Shown here piece by piece: positions 16,082 through 25,406 of a stretch of 64,000 nucleotides of DNA. Source of the DNA: CAVZBW01 sp963773635. Lineage in GTDB: Bacteria > Actinomycetota > Acidimicrobiia > Acidimicrobiales > RAAP-2. Location: assembly GCA_963773635.1 (NCBI GenBank), contig CAVZBW010000001.1:1-64000 (forward strand). The letters are read 5' to 3'. The first letter of the stretch is position 1. Each line of letters starts with the position of its first letter. A program made the position numbers and the translations under genes. The notes beneath the pieces are model-generated. The model was given only the letters and a program-made list of their open reading frames with translations, ran no database searches and was not told the DNA's origin.

Positions 16082-17271
16082 ATGACGAAGCGCGGCACAA
16101 CAGTTGGCGAGGGACGCAAGGGCAAGCGACGCGGCGCCGGCGAAGGCACCGTGTATCAAGCGCCCGACGGTCGGTGGCGCGGTGCTGTCGACCTCGGCTG
16201 GCACGATGGCCGCCGCGTCCGGAAGTACGTCTCAGCGAGGACGCAGGCGAAAGCCATAGAGAAGCTGCGAGAGGCCCAGCGGGCAGCCAAACCGGCACCG
16301 TCACCGATGATCGAATGACCGTAGGCGTGTGGCTCGAACACTGGCTCGCCACAGTCGTTCCAGGTCGTGCGAGCTCGCCGAACACCCTCACCAACTATCG
16401 AGCCGTTGTTAGGCATCAGCTCAAGCCGGCCCTCGGAAAGGTGGTTCTAGCGAAGCTCAATCCGGAGCAGGTTGACCGGTTTCTGGCGAGCCGGGCAGAG
16501 GCCGGTTTCTCTCGCTCCTACGTCGCCCGTATGAGGGCCGTGCTCACCGATGCTCTGCGCCACGCTGAACGAAGAGGGCTCGTCCATAGGAACGCTGGGG
16601 CACTTTCAGTCATGCCCAAGACCGGTGAACCAAGCGAACGCCGCTCACTCACCGCTGACGAGGCCCGGAGCTTGATTGAGGCGGCACGACCCGAAAGACT
16701 CAGCGCCCTCGTCGTTCTGGGACTCACGATCGGACTGAGACCAGGCGAGCTCAGCGGTCTCTTGTGGGACGACCTTGACCTCCAGGCACGCCCGCCAGTC
16801 CTCGTCGTCTCCGGTTCGCTGAAACGTCAACCGGACAGCGCTCTTGTTCGAGGTGCCGTAAAGCGGTCGTCGGCCGGGGAACGCACCATAGAGTTGCCCG
16901 GCGTGGCAGCGAAGGCCCTCCGGCATCATTGGCGCCAACAGGCAGCCGAGCGTTTGGCTGCCGGCGATGTCTGGGCCGACACGGGGCTGGTGTTCACCAG
17001 CGAAACCGGGTCTGCACTAGACCCGAGCAACGTCCGTCGTGTCTTTCGCAGAATCGCGGAGCGCGCCGGGATCGACGACATGGACTTCCCCTACGTCATG
17101 CGACACACCGTGGCAAGTCTCTTGCTCGACGCTGGCGCATCCATAGAGGAGGTAGCCGACGTGCTAGGTGACGATCCCAGAACGCTCTATCGCCACTACC
17201 GGCACCGCGTGCGGCCAGTCGCTTCAGCGGCCGCCCGTCCGATGCAAGCCCTCTTTGGCTCCGGCTCCTGA
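16082..17271 (+). pseudogene. int: Tyrosine integrase of the element, one frameshift
   Basis: Repaired, this is an integrase of about 395 aa. It has an arm-binding N-terminal domain (GEGTVYQAPDGRWRGAVDLG, then VRKYVSARTQAKAIEKLREA), a SAM-like domain (MTVGVWLEHWLATVVPGRAS) and the catalytic domain with Arg in GLRPGELSGLLWDD, the HxxR-equivalent YVMRHTVASLLLDAG and the Tyr in PRTLYRHYRHR. A missing A near 16291 separates the arm domain from the rest. It ends 93 bp from the att core beside the tRNA and is transcribed toward it, which is typical. If the frameshift is real, the element cannot excise on its own. Confidence 0.85.
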
Positions 17272-17297
17272 TTCTCTTGGCTGCCAGTTTGGCTGCC
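17270..17297. repeat. Right integrase arm-site repeat
   Basis: Identical over 28 bp to 9578-9605, again with two TTGGCTGCC units 12 bp apart and a third (AAGCTGCCAGG) following. It begins within the integrase stop codon and ends 67 bp before the attR core. Both copies have the same orientation, so in the circular form they would lie on either side of attP. Confidence 0.65.
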
Positions 17298-17364
17298 AAG
17301 CTGCCAGGCTGGTCCTGAAGTTGCGCTCCACCTAACCACAATCAGCACTCTAACCTGGTGATTC

Positions 17365-17412
17365 GTGGTGGGCCGTAGAGGACTCGAACCTCTGACCCCT
17401 TGCGCGTCATGC
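17365..17412. repeat. attR, overlapping the tRNA-Val 3' half
   Basis: This is the second copy of the 48-bp att repeat (other copy 9445-9492). It lies inside the intact tRNA-Val gene, from the encoded CCA to the anticodon loop. Integration therefore kept the tRNA functional. Confidence 0.9.
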
Positions 17413-17441
17413 AAGTGCGCTACCAACTGCGCCAACGGCCC
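17366..17441 (-). tRNA. tRNA-Val, anticodon GAC
   Basis: The minus strand folds as a full cloverleaf. The acceptor stem is GGGCCGU/ACGGCCC, the D-stem GCGC/GCGC, the anticodon stem CUUGC/GCAAG with loop AUGACGC (anticodon GAC, valine), and the T-stem AGAGG/CCUCU with loop UUCGAGU. The discriminator is A and CCA is encoded at 17366-17368. It is the integration target of the element to its left. Confidence 0.95.
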
Positions 17442-17494
17442 CGGAGGGAAGATGTTATCAGCCGGGACGCGTCGGACCTCCGCCGAAAACACCG

Positions 17495-18493
17495 CTACAT
17501 CTGCAGCACGGCGGCCCCGTTGACCCGATCATGGGCCAGGTCGCTCAGCGCCCGATCGGCCTGCTCCAAGGGGTACGGGGTGGTCGTGGCCCGTACGCCC
17601 AGGCGGGGCGCCAACCGCAGTAGCTCCTCACCGTCCTGGCGGGTGTTCGCAGTGACGCTGCGGACGACGCGCTCTTGGAACAGATGCTCCTGGTAGTTGA
17701 GCGCCGGTATGTCGCTCAGATGGATCCCCGCGATGCTGAGCACGCCGCCGCGGTCGAGGGCCGCCAACGCCGGCGGAACGAGGGTCCCGACCGGCGCGAA
17801 CATGATGGCGGCGTCCAGGGGCTCGGGGGGCATGGCGTCCGCCTCGCCGACCCAGACCGCACCGAGGGAGGCGGCGAGCTTCTGCGCCTCCTCGGACCGT
17901 GTGGCGACGTAGAGCTCGGCACCCTGGGCCCGGGCGATCTGGGCGGTGATATGGGCGGAGCCGCCAAACCCGTAGATGCCGAGTCTCCCACCCGGCCGCA
18001 GGTTGGTCAGCTTGTAGGCCCGATACCCGATGATGCCCGCGCACAGGAGGGGGGCCGCCTGTCGGGCGTCGAGATCCTCGGGGAGTCGGTAGACGAAGCC
18101 CTCCCGGGCCACGACCCAGTCCGCGTATCCGCCGTCCCGGTCCCACCCGGTAAAGGTGGCGCGCAGGCAGAGATTCTCGTCGCCGCGGCGGCAGAAGCGG
18201 CACTGCCCGCAGGTCGACGCCAGCCAGGCAACACCCACCCGATCCCCCACCGCGAAACGCGTTGCCGCAGGTCCCATGCCGCTCACCCGGCCCACCACCT
18301 CGTGACCGGGCACGACGTGGGGTCGATGGACCGGGAGATCGCCCTCGGTCACGTGGAGATCGGTGCGACACACGCCGCAGGCTTCGATCCGTACCAGGAC
18401 CTCGTCACCGTCCGGACTCGGCTCGGGGCGCTCGACCAGGGTGAGCGGATGCTGGTCGATGGGCCGGGGCGCGTCGACTTGCCAGGCACGCAT
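17495..18493 (-). CDS. Zinc-dependent alcohol dehydrogenase
   Basis: A medium-chain dehydrogenase/reductase of 332 aa that oxidises alcohols or reduces aldehydes with NAD(P). Catalytic zinc ligands are visible at C42 (ACGVCRTDLH) and H64-E65 (PGHEVVGRV). Structural zinc is bound by C95, C98, C101 and C109 (CGQCRFCRRGDENLC). The nucleotide loop is GFGGSAH at 175-181, the pattern of AdhA-like enzymes with a His after the loop. ATG 18493 is chosen because MRAWQV is a normal start for the family and GAGGATGGGG lies upstream. It is divergent from the two-component system; no link is shown. Confidence 0.9.
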   Translation of the reverse strand: MRAWQVDAPRPIDQHPLTLVERPEPSPDGDEVLVRIEACGVCRTDLHVTEGDLPVHRPHVVPGHEVVGRVSGMGPAATRFAVGDRVGVAWLASTCGQCRFCRRGDENLCLRATFTGWDRDGGYADWVVAREGFVYRLPEDLDARQAAPLLCAGIIGYRAYKLTNLRPGGRLGIYGFGGSAHITAQIARAQGAELYVATRSEEAQKLAASLGAVWVGEADAMPPEPLDAAIMFAPVGTLVPPALAALDRGGVLSIAGIHLSDIPALNYQEHLFQERVVRSVTANTRQDGEELLRLAPRLGVRATTTPYPLEQADRALSDLAHDRVNGAAVLQM

Positions 18494-18608
18494 GCCCCAT
18501 CCTCGCGCCGTACGCTGGTGGCGACGACCAGCACACATTGGGGGTTCGCCTCGGGGCCTCGGGGGGGAACGCTCCCCGCCCGGACCCGAGCGGACGGAGG
18601 AGGGTGCC

Positions 18609-19299
<691 letters not shown>

Positions 19300-19307
<8 letters not shown>

Positions 19308-20787
19308 CCTGCGGCGCCTGCTCGGGCTCATCGGCGTCCGCCTGGCCCTGGCCACCATGGCCGTCGCGGTGGGCGCGGTCGGCGTCTTGGCCGCGCTCAC
19401 CTTGCTCGCCGCCCGAGGCGATGTCAGCCAGCTCGCCCGGCAGGAGCAGGAGCAAGCCGCCGCCGCCACGGCCGCGGCGGTCGCCGACGCCTACCGGGCC
19501 ACGGGCTCCTGGGAGTCCGCGCACCTCCACGCGGCAGCGACGCTGGCGGCCAACAGCGATGCGACGGTGACGGTGTTGGACGCCGCGGGGAACGACGTAA
19601 CCGTGCCGAGGATCGATGGCTTCACACCGCCGATCCCCCACGGACCGCTGCGCGCCTACGCCGTGGTCTCCGACGGCAGTCGGGTGGGCACGACCATCGT
19701 CCACTTCTACGGCGCCACCCTGCCCTCGGCGGAAACCCATCTCAGCAACGCCCTGGCGCGGACCGTCGCCGCCGGTGCCGGTCTCGGGGCGCTGCTGGCG
19801 CTCGGGGTCGCCATCTTCTTGTCCCGTTGGATCACCCGGCCGGTGGCGGCCCTGACCGAGGCGGTCCGGGCCATGGACGAGGGCGACCGGAGCATCCGGG
19901 TGGGAGCGCAGCGCGGCAGTGGCGAGCTGGCGGAGCTCGCCACGGCGTTCGACAAGATGGCCGACACGATCGCCCGGCAGGAGGACCTGCGCCGGGCCGT
20001 GGTCGCCGACGTCGCGCACGAGCTGCGCACCCCGCTCGCCATCCTCCAGGCCAGCTCCGAGTCGCTGGCCGACGAAATGGTGGTGCCCTCCAAGGAGAAC
20101 CTCTCCTCGCTGCACGAGGAGGTGCTCCGTCTCACCAGGATCGTCGAGGACCTCGACACCTTGGCCTCGGCCGAGGCCGGGGTCCTGCGCGTGCACCTGC
20201 GCCCGGTCGACCTGGCGGAGGTCTCGGCGCGTGCCCTCGAGGTGCTCCGTCCCTCCTTCGAGGAGGCCGGGGTGCACCTGGACGCCCACCTCGCACCGGC
20301 GCCGGCGCTCGCCGACCCCGATCGCACCACCCAGGTGCTCCACAACCTGCTCACCAACGCGCTCAAGTTCACCGAGCGCGGTGGCCGGGTCACCGTCACG
20401 GTGCTGGCCGGGGCGAACGTCGCCTCGTTGGAGGTGGCCGATACCGGCACGGGCATCCCCCCCGACGAGCTCCCCCACGTCTTTGAGCGCTTCTGGCGGG
20501 GCAAGGAGGCCGGACGCGTGGCGGGGAGCGGCATCGGCCTGGCCATCGTCGACACCCTGGTCCGGGCGCAGGGCGGCTCGATCTCGGTCACTTCGGAGCC
20601 CTCGGAGGGGACGCGCTTCGCGCTCCAGTTCCTGCGCGCCGTGGCGACCAGGATCGAGCCCGGCATCCCGCCGGCACCGCCTCACTCCGCCGACCGGCAG
20701 CTCGCTCCCTCCGTCTCCGGCCCCCCGGCCGGAGACGATGCGTTGGCCTCCTGGTCGCGCTGGAGCACGAGGAGCAGCTCCTCGTAG
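19300..20787 (+). CDS. Two-component sensor histidine kinase
   Basis: This 495-aa membrane kinase pairs with the upstream regulator. It has a membrane segment at about 13-37, an extracytoplasmic sensor region of roughly 115 residues, a second membrane segment at 155-176 and a HAMP domain (SRWITRPVAALTEAV). HisKA contains H240 (VADVAHELRTPLAIL). The ATPase domain has the N box LHNLLTNALKF, G1 VADTGTGIPPDELP and G2 GSGIGLAIVDTL. The last 40 or so residues (after ALQFLRAVATR) are low-complexity and overlap an antisense gene fragment, so the true functional end is probably near 20650. Confidence 0.93.
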
Positions 20788-20987
20788 GGTCCGAGGCCCG
20801 CCAGCCGGAGGTCGGGATCGTCGTCCAGGACCACCACGGGAACACCGCTCTGGTGCAGGTGCTCCACCGTCCGGAGCCCCACTCCCCCGAGGCCGCACAC
20901 GATGACGTGGCGCTTGCCCCCCCACGACGACGGACGGTTCACGGTGCGGGTGCCCCCTCGGACTTCACACCGGCTGTCGCCAGGCAC
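20682..20987 (-). pseudogene. Orphan TrkA-N (RCK-type) NAD-binding fragment
   Basis: The 101-aa frame contains KRHVIVCGLGGVGLRTVEHL, then HQSGVPVVVLDDDPDLRL and GPYEELLLVL. This is the start of a TrkA-N Rossmann domain with its GxGxxG loop and the acidic end of strand 2. The rest of the domain (about 80 residues) is missing and the C-terminus is low-complexity. It starts inside the 3' end of zwf and runs antisense to the histidine kinase tail. It is most likely the remains of a potassium-channel or Trk regulatory gene truncated by a deletion. Confidence 0.55.
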
Positions 20988-22461
20988 GCTCGAAGGGCAG
21001 CCGCCAGGTCCGGGGGGCGATCAGCTCCCGGATCCCGTCGGGCCCCCACGAGCCCACCCGATAGAGCCGGACGTCGGGCGGGTCGTCGAGCAGCGGGTGG
21101 GACACCTGCCACAGCCGCTCGATCCCGTCCGCGTTGGTGAACAGCGTCTGGTCTCCGTGCATGGCGTCGTGCAGGAGCCGCTCGTAGGCCTCGAGCACGT
21201 TGTCGGCCTGGTCCGTCTCGTGGATCGCGAATTGCAGGCTCAGCTTGTCGAGCTTCATCCCCGGTCCCGGCCGCTTGCCGTAAAAGGAGAGCGAGAGCTT
21301 GGAGGCATCCGCCAGGTCGAAGGTCAGATGGTCCGGACCGTGCGAGCCGGCGCCCGAGTCCGGGGGGAACATCGATTTGGGCGGCTCCCGGAAGGCGATG
21401 GAGACGATGCGGGCGCTCTCGGCCATCTGCTTGCCCGTCCTCAGGTAGAAGGGCACGCCGGCCCAGCGCCAGTTGTCGATCTCGCACCGCAGGGCGATGA
21501 AGGTCTCGGTCTCCGAGTCGGGCGAGACCCCCCCGGTCCATCGGTATCCCTCGTACTGGCCCCGGACGGCGCACGACGGGTCGATCGGGCGCATCGAGCG
21601 GAAGACCTTGTTCTTCTCCTCGCTGATGGCCCCGGGCTCGAGGGCGGTGGGTGGCTCCATGGCGACGAAGGCGAGGACCTGGAACAGGTGGGTGACGACC
21701 ATGTCCCGAAACGCGCCGGTGTGCTCATAGAAGGAGGCCCGGCCGCCCACCGCGAGGGTCTCGGGCACGTCGATCTGGACGTGGTCGATGTGCTGGCGGT
21801 TCCAGATGGGCTCGAACAGCCCATTGGCGAAGCGGAAGGCCAAGATGTTCTGGGCCGCCTCCTTGCCCAAGAAGTGGTCGATCCGGAACACCTGGTCCTC
21901 GTCGAACAGCTCCTGGACCTCGCTGTTGAGGCGCTGAGCGGTCACCAGATCCGTGCCGAAGGGCTTTTCCATGACGATGCGCGACCGATCGGTCAGTCCC
22001 GCATCGCCCAGCGTCCGGATGACCTCGCTCGCCGCATGCGGCGGGATGCTCAGGTAGTGGAGCCGGCGGGCCTCGGGTGCCAGGCTGGCCTCGGCCGTCT
22101 TCACCGCGGCGGCGAGTCCACGCGCCCCGTGCGCCCCGGGAACGTAGCGGAGGTGCTCGCGAAAGCGGCTCCAGTGGTCGTCGTGCACCTCCCCACGGGC
22201 AAACTCGTCGCAGGCCTGTCGAGCGACGCTGACGTAGGTGGCGTCGTCGAGGTCGTCCATGGACGTCGCCACGATCCGGCACTCCGACAGGAGCCCCGCC
22301 CGAAACAGATGGAAGAGGCCCGGGAGCAGCTTGCGGCGGGCGAGGTCGCCCGTCGCCCCAAAGAGGACGATCACGTGGGGCGAGACCGTCCGGTGCGTGA
22401 CGCGTCGAGGAGCCCGGTCCGCCCCGAGCTCTCGGCCGGGCGCGTGGTCCAGGTCCGTCAT
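20965..22461 (-). CDS. zwf: Glucose-6-phosphate 1-dehydrogenase
   Basis: The enzyme oxidises glucose-6-phosphate to 6-phosphogluconolactone with NAD(P), the entry to the oxidative pentose phosphate pathway. The 498-aa protein has the coenzyme motif VLFGATGDLARRKLLP near residue 33, the EKPFGTD segment and the active-site motif RIDHFLGKEAAQNIL. Length is normal. Other pentose-phosphate genes that often accompany zwf (tal, gnd, opcA) are absent here; the downstream gene is only a TrkA-N fragment. The start ATG 22461 lies in a GC-rich gap facing a cupin gene. Confidence 0.97.
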   Translation of the reverse strand: MTDLDHAPGRELGADRAPRRVTHRTVSPHVIVLFGATGDLARRKLLPGLFHLFRAGLLSECRIVATSMDDLDDATYVSVARQACDEFARGEVHDDHWSRFREHLRYVPGAHGARGLAAAVKTAEASLAPEARRLHYLSIPPHAASEVIRTLGDAGLTDRSRIVMEKPFGTDLVTAQRLNSEVQELFDEDQVFRIDHFLGKEAAQNILAFRFANGLFEPIWNRQHIDHVQIDVPETLAVGGRASFYEHTGAFRDMVVTHLFQVLAFVAMEPPTALEPGAISEEKNKVFRSMRPIDPSCAVRGQYEGYRWTGGVSPDSETETFIALRCEIDNWRWAGVPFYLRTGKQMAESARIVSIAFREPPKSMFPPDSGAGSHGPDHLTFDLADASKLSLSFYGKRPGPGMKLDKLSLQFAIHETDQADNVLEAYERLLHDAMHGDQTLFTNADGIERLWQVSHPLLDDPPDVRLYRVGSWGPDGIRELIAPRTWRLPFERAWRQPV

Positions 22462-22766
22462 CGGCCCACGGTCGTCGGTGGTGAGGTCATGGTGCCGTGA
22501 TGGGTGTCCCGCATGGACCGGACCGGGGTTCGACCGAGCCCCGCTCCGGCCGAATCTACGGACCGACTATTTCCAGAAGGTTGCTGCCGTGAGTGCACCG
22601 TGTGAACGCGTGCGCCGCGCCGCGCCGCGCCGGTCCGGGGCCGGGCGACGAACTCCATCGGGACTCCATCCCCCCCTCACCGTCGCTCCACAGAGGGGGC
22701 CTTGAATGGAATCCCTCGCGGGGTGAGCCCGGGTCACTCCGGCTCACGGAGGCAGGGAGGTGGCTC
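22462..22766. other. Divergent intergenic region, zwf / cupin
   Basis: 305 bp between two genes that point away from each other, so it must hold both promoters. I see no ORF or strong hairpin. A run of CGCCG repeats (about 22614-22635) stands out. The cupin gene's GGGAGG lies at its right end. Confidence 0.4.
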
Positions 22767-23129
22767 ATGGCGGGATTGATCCGAAAGAGCCTCGACGAGC
22801 CGGAGGTTACGCGGCCCTTCGCCGCGGGCACGGGGAAGCTCGAGCTCGTCGACTCGGGGACGGGTGCGGTCGGGCGGGCGACCTTCGAGCCCGGCTGGCG
22901 GTGGTCCGACCACGTGAAGCCGATCGCCGGAACGAACAGCTGCGAGGCAGCCCACACCGGCTACTTCATCTCTGGCAGGATGCGGGTGGTCATGGACGAC
23001 GGGGAGGAAGCGGAGTTTGGGCCGGGCGACTTCTGCGTGATCCCCCCGGGCCACGACGCGTGGACGGTCGGTGGCGAACCGTGCGTGGTGCTCGACTGGC
23101 AGGGCTTCGCCGACTACGCCAAGGGCTGA
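22767..23129 (+). CDS. Cupin-domain protein
   Basis: A 120-aa single-domain cupin. Motif 1 reads THTGYFISGRMRVVMDDG with the preceding AAH, and motif 2 is FGPGDFCVIPPGHDAWTVGG. Metal ligands of the beta-barrel appear only partly conserved (His in the AAHTG segment and PPGHDAW). Small cupins of this type bind ligands or metals and have many roles, so no substrate can be named. ATG 22767 has GGGAGG 6 nt upstream. It is followed 32 bp later by a methyltransferase gene, probably in one operon. Confidence 0.85.
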   Translation: MAGLIRKSLDEPEVTRPFAAGTGKLELVDSGTGAVGRATFEPGWRWSDHVKPIAGTNSCEAAHTGYFISGRMRVVMDDGEEAEFGPGDFCVIPPGHDAWTVGGEPCVVLDWQGFADYAKG

Positions 23130-23161
23130 GAGACGCCGGGGGCTGACAGGAGGCACCAACG

Positions 23162-24229
23162 TTGGCTGGGGAACTCGACGAGGCACGGCTCGGCCAGCTC
23201 ATGGGCACCATGGCCGGCCACCTGACGGGTGGGGCCATGTGCTTTTCGGTCTGGTTGGGCGACGAGCTCGGGCTCTATCGGATCCTGGCCCGGGACGGGT
23301 CGGCGGCGGCGGACGAGATCGCCGACAGGGCGGGGTGCCATCCACGGCTCGTCCGGGAGTGGCTGGACGCACAGGTCGCCGGGGGCCTCATCGACTACGA
23401 CCCCGATGCCGGCACCTACGCGCTCTCGCCGGAGGCGGAGGCCGTGCTGGCCGACGATTCGTCGCCGGTGTTCGTGGCCCGGGGCATGAACGCGCTCGCC
23501 GCGATGTTCTTCGACCAGGAGAAGGTGGCGGCGGCGTTTCGGGGCGACGGGGGGATCCGCTGGGGCGACCACCACCCCTGCCTCTTCCTCGGTACCGAGT
23601 GGTTCTTCCGGACCGGGTATCGGGCCTATCTGCCCACCCAATGGATACCCAGCCTCCAGGGGATGGAGGCAAGGCTGCGCGACGGCGCAAGGGTCGCCGA
23701 CGTGGGCTGCGGGCATGGCGCCTCGGCCATCGTCATGGCCCAGGCGTATCCCGACAGCCGGGTCTGGGGCTTCGACCTGCATCCCGCCTCGGTCACGACG
23801 GCGGCTGCCCGCGCCGAGGAGGCCGGCGTGAGCGACCGCGTCGAGTTCGCGATCGCCGACGCCAAGAGCTACCCGGGAGAGTTCGACCTCATCTGCTTCT
23901 TCGACTGCCTGCACGACATGGGCGACCCCGTCGGCATCGCCCGCTACGCCCGGGAGCACCTCGCCGCGGACGGAACGGTGCTCCTCGTCGAGCCCTTCGC
24001 CCTCGACGACCGCCCGACCAACCTGCACGCCAATCCGATGGCCGCCCTCTTCTACACGGCGTCGACGGCGATATGCCTCCCCAACTCCTTGTCCCAGGAG
24101 GTCGGCCTCGCGCTCGGCGCCCAGGCCGGAGAGGAGCGCTTGCGACAGGTCTTCGAGGAGGCCGGGTTTACCCGGTTCCGACGCGCCTCGGAGACGCCGA
24201 TGAACCTGATCCTCGAAGCTCGCGCCTGA
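23162..24229 (+). CDS. SAM-dependent methyltransferase with winged-helix front
   Basis: A 355-aa class I methyltransferase. The N-terminal part (about residues 1-110) looks like the winged-helix dimerisation domain of O-methyltransferase-type enzymes (ADEIADRAGCHPRLVREWLD). The Rossmann core begins with the SAM motif VADVGCGHGASAIVMAQAYP near residue 180, followed by VWGFDLHP and the post-motif FDLICFFDCLHDMGD. Start TTG 23162 is preceded by AGGAGG. It resembles the Rv-type methyltransferases common in actinobacteria; the acceptor is unknown. Likely co-transcribed with the cupin. Confidence 0.88.
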   Translation: MAGELDEARLGQLMGTMAGHLTGGAMCFSVWLGDELGLYRILARDGSAAADEIADRAGCHPRLVREWLDAQVAGGLIDYDPDAGTYALSPEAEAVLADDSSPVFVARGMNALAAMFFDQEKVAAAFRGDGGIRWGDHHPCLFLGTEWFFRTGYRAYLPTQWIPSLQGMEARLRDGARVADVGCGHGASAIVMAQAYPDSRVWGFDLHPASVTTAAARAEEAGVSDRVEFAIADAKSYPGEFDLICFFDCLHDMGDPVGIARYAREHLAADGTVLLVEPFALDDRPTNLHANPMAALFYTASTAICLPNSLSQEVGLALGAQAGEERLRQVFEEAGFTRFRRASETPMNLILEARA

Positions 24230-24250
24230 CCACCGCGGCGGCACCGACCC

Positions 24251-24799
24251 TCATCGGCGAGGTCGACCCTCGCCGGCCGAGGCCACGGCGTCGAGCAGCT
24301 CCCTCCAGGCCTCGACCCGCCGCACGGGACCTCCGGGGACCTTGGCCGCGTCGTCGGCTCGCCGCAGGGCGACCATCGAGCGCCACTCCGGGCGCCGGCA
24401 AAACGACGTGACCTCGTCGGAGGTCATCGTCCCACCCTGGCCGACCAGGGTCATGGTGCTCTCCTCGCTGAGCCCCCCGGCATACGAGGGCTCGACCGTC
24501 ACGAGATAGCGCTTGGCGTCCGTATGGCCGCCGACCAGCTCGGCCACCCGCCTCCCCAGCAACGGACCCACGAGCTCGGCGCCGCGCCGCGCGTGGTCGG
24601 GGCACCCCGGATCCAGGCCGCTCGCCAGGTCGTGGACCAGGCCGGCGGCGACCAGCTCCGCGTCACGGTCCTCTGAGCGGGCAAGGGACTCTGCGGTCTG
24701 GAGCAGGTGGGCGAGCGCGGGCACCACGTCGGTCGACCCAAGGTCCTCGAGCGAGAGGAGTGCGCACACGAGCTCGTCCACGGAGGAAAGGGCGCGCAC
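24251..24799 (-). CDS. HD-domain protein of the PhnZ/TmpB type
   Basis: A 182-aa HD-domain protein. Visible ligand motifs are AHLLQTAESLAR, the HD pair in GLVHDLASG, HARRGAELVG, and the family hallmark HTDAKRYL followed by LSEESTMTLVGQGGTM. That last pattern is shared with PhnZ and TmpB, mixed-valent di-iron oxygenases that cleave phosphonates, rather than with ordinary HD phosphatases. No phosphonate genes lie nearby, so the substrate is open. GTG 24799 is the likely start, 8 bp after the upstream lipoprotein gene; a TTG slightly upstream is possible. Confidence 0.75.
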   Translation of the reverse strand: MRALSSVDELVCALLSLEDLGSTDVVPALAHLLQTAESLARSEDRDAELVAAGLVHDLASGLDPGCPDHARRGAELVGPLLGRRVAELVGGHTDAKRYLVTVEPSYAGGLSEESTMTLVGQGGTMTSDEVTSFCRRPEWRSMVALRRADDAAKVPGGPVRRVEAWRELLDAVASAGEGRPRR

Positions 24800-24807
24800 C
24801 GGGCCGG

Positions 24808-25338
24808 TCAGCAATCGGACGCGTTGAAGTCGGTGACCGGGTCCACGGCGAAGCGCCAGCCGTAGTAACGCTCCGCGAGCTGGCCGGCGCTCTGGACCGT
24901 CGGCACCGTGCCCGTGGCCAGCTGGGCGCACATGGTCTGCTCCACTTGGCTCGGGGTGGCGTTCGCACCCAGCGCAAGGATCTGAGGGTAGACCCCGGCA
25001 AAGTAGTTCCACGCCAACACGTTGATCCCACCGTCCGTGCAGAACAGCGGGCTGGCGTTGCCGTCGGCGGCGAAGGAGAGCTGGAGCGAGCATTCGCTGA
25101 CGACCGGTGGCGTCGTCGCCGGCGACAGGACCGCGGCGGTCGCGCCCGTCGTGGTCGTGGCCGGCGCTGACGTCGTCGTCGAGGCGGCGGTCGTCGTGGT
25201 GGCCGGCACCGACGTCGTGGTCTTGATCGTCGTGCTCGTCGACCTCGACGTCGATGTCGTGGACGGCGACGAAGAGGGCGTGGAGCCACACGCGCTCAGG
25301 GCGAGCATCGCCGGCACGACCAACAACCCTGCGAGCAA
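24808..25338 (-). CDS. Lipoprotein with Thr/Ser-rich linker
   Basis: A 176-aa protein with a lipoprotein signal (GLLVVPAMLALSAC, lipobox LSAC). A 60-residue Thr/Ser/Ala linker follows, then a folded part with three Cys plus the terminal Cys (SECSLQLSFAADGNASPLFC, then TMCAQLA, ending NASDC). The folded part has WNYFAGVYPQILALGANA and no family I recognise. TTG 25338 is the best start; GGAGGG lies upstream. It ends 8 bp before the HD gene and is probably co-transcribed with it. Confidence 0.7.
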   Translation of the reverse strand: MLAGLLVVPAMLALSACGSTPSSSPSTTSTSRSTSTTIKTTTSVPATTTTAASTTTSAPATTTTGATAAVLSPATTPPVVSECSLQLSFAADGNASPLFCTDGGINVLAWNYFAGVYPQILALGANATPSQVEQTMCAQLATGTVPTVQSAGQLAERYYGWRFAVDPVTDFNASDC

Positions 25339-25406
25339 CCCTCGCCTCAGCGGACCCTCCTTTTCCGGGAGAGCCGAGAGCCTACCGCTCGTGGCATCAT
25401 GACGGG

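Larger units (their letters stand above)
9446..17412. mobile_element. Integrative element in tRNA-Val (about 7.9 kb)
   Basis: Direct repeats of the tRNA-Val 3' half bound this segment. A tyrosine integrase lies next to the intact tRNA and an excisionase-like protein at the other end. In between are a primase/DUF3631 gene, small Cys/His proteins, a second tyrosine recombinase, a DUF4234 membrane protein and a His/Thr-rich secreted protein. No TraB/FtsK-type translocase, relaxase, capsid or terminase was recognised. That argues against a self-transmissible conjugative element or full prophage and for a mobilisable or satellite-type element. Several of its genes carry frameshifts. Confidence 0.85.

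Noticed and set aside
9493..17364. The tRNA-Val element as a full prophage or self-conjugative element
   Set aside because: No capsid, portal, terminase, TraB/FtsK-type translocase or relaxase could be recognised in any frame.
22593..22766. Longer version of the cupin protein starting at 22593
   Set aside because: The extra 58 residues are Arg/Pro-rich and unlike cupins, and GGGAGG precedes ATG 22767.
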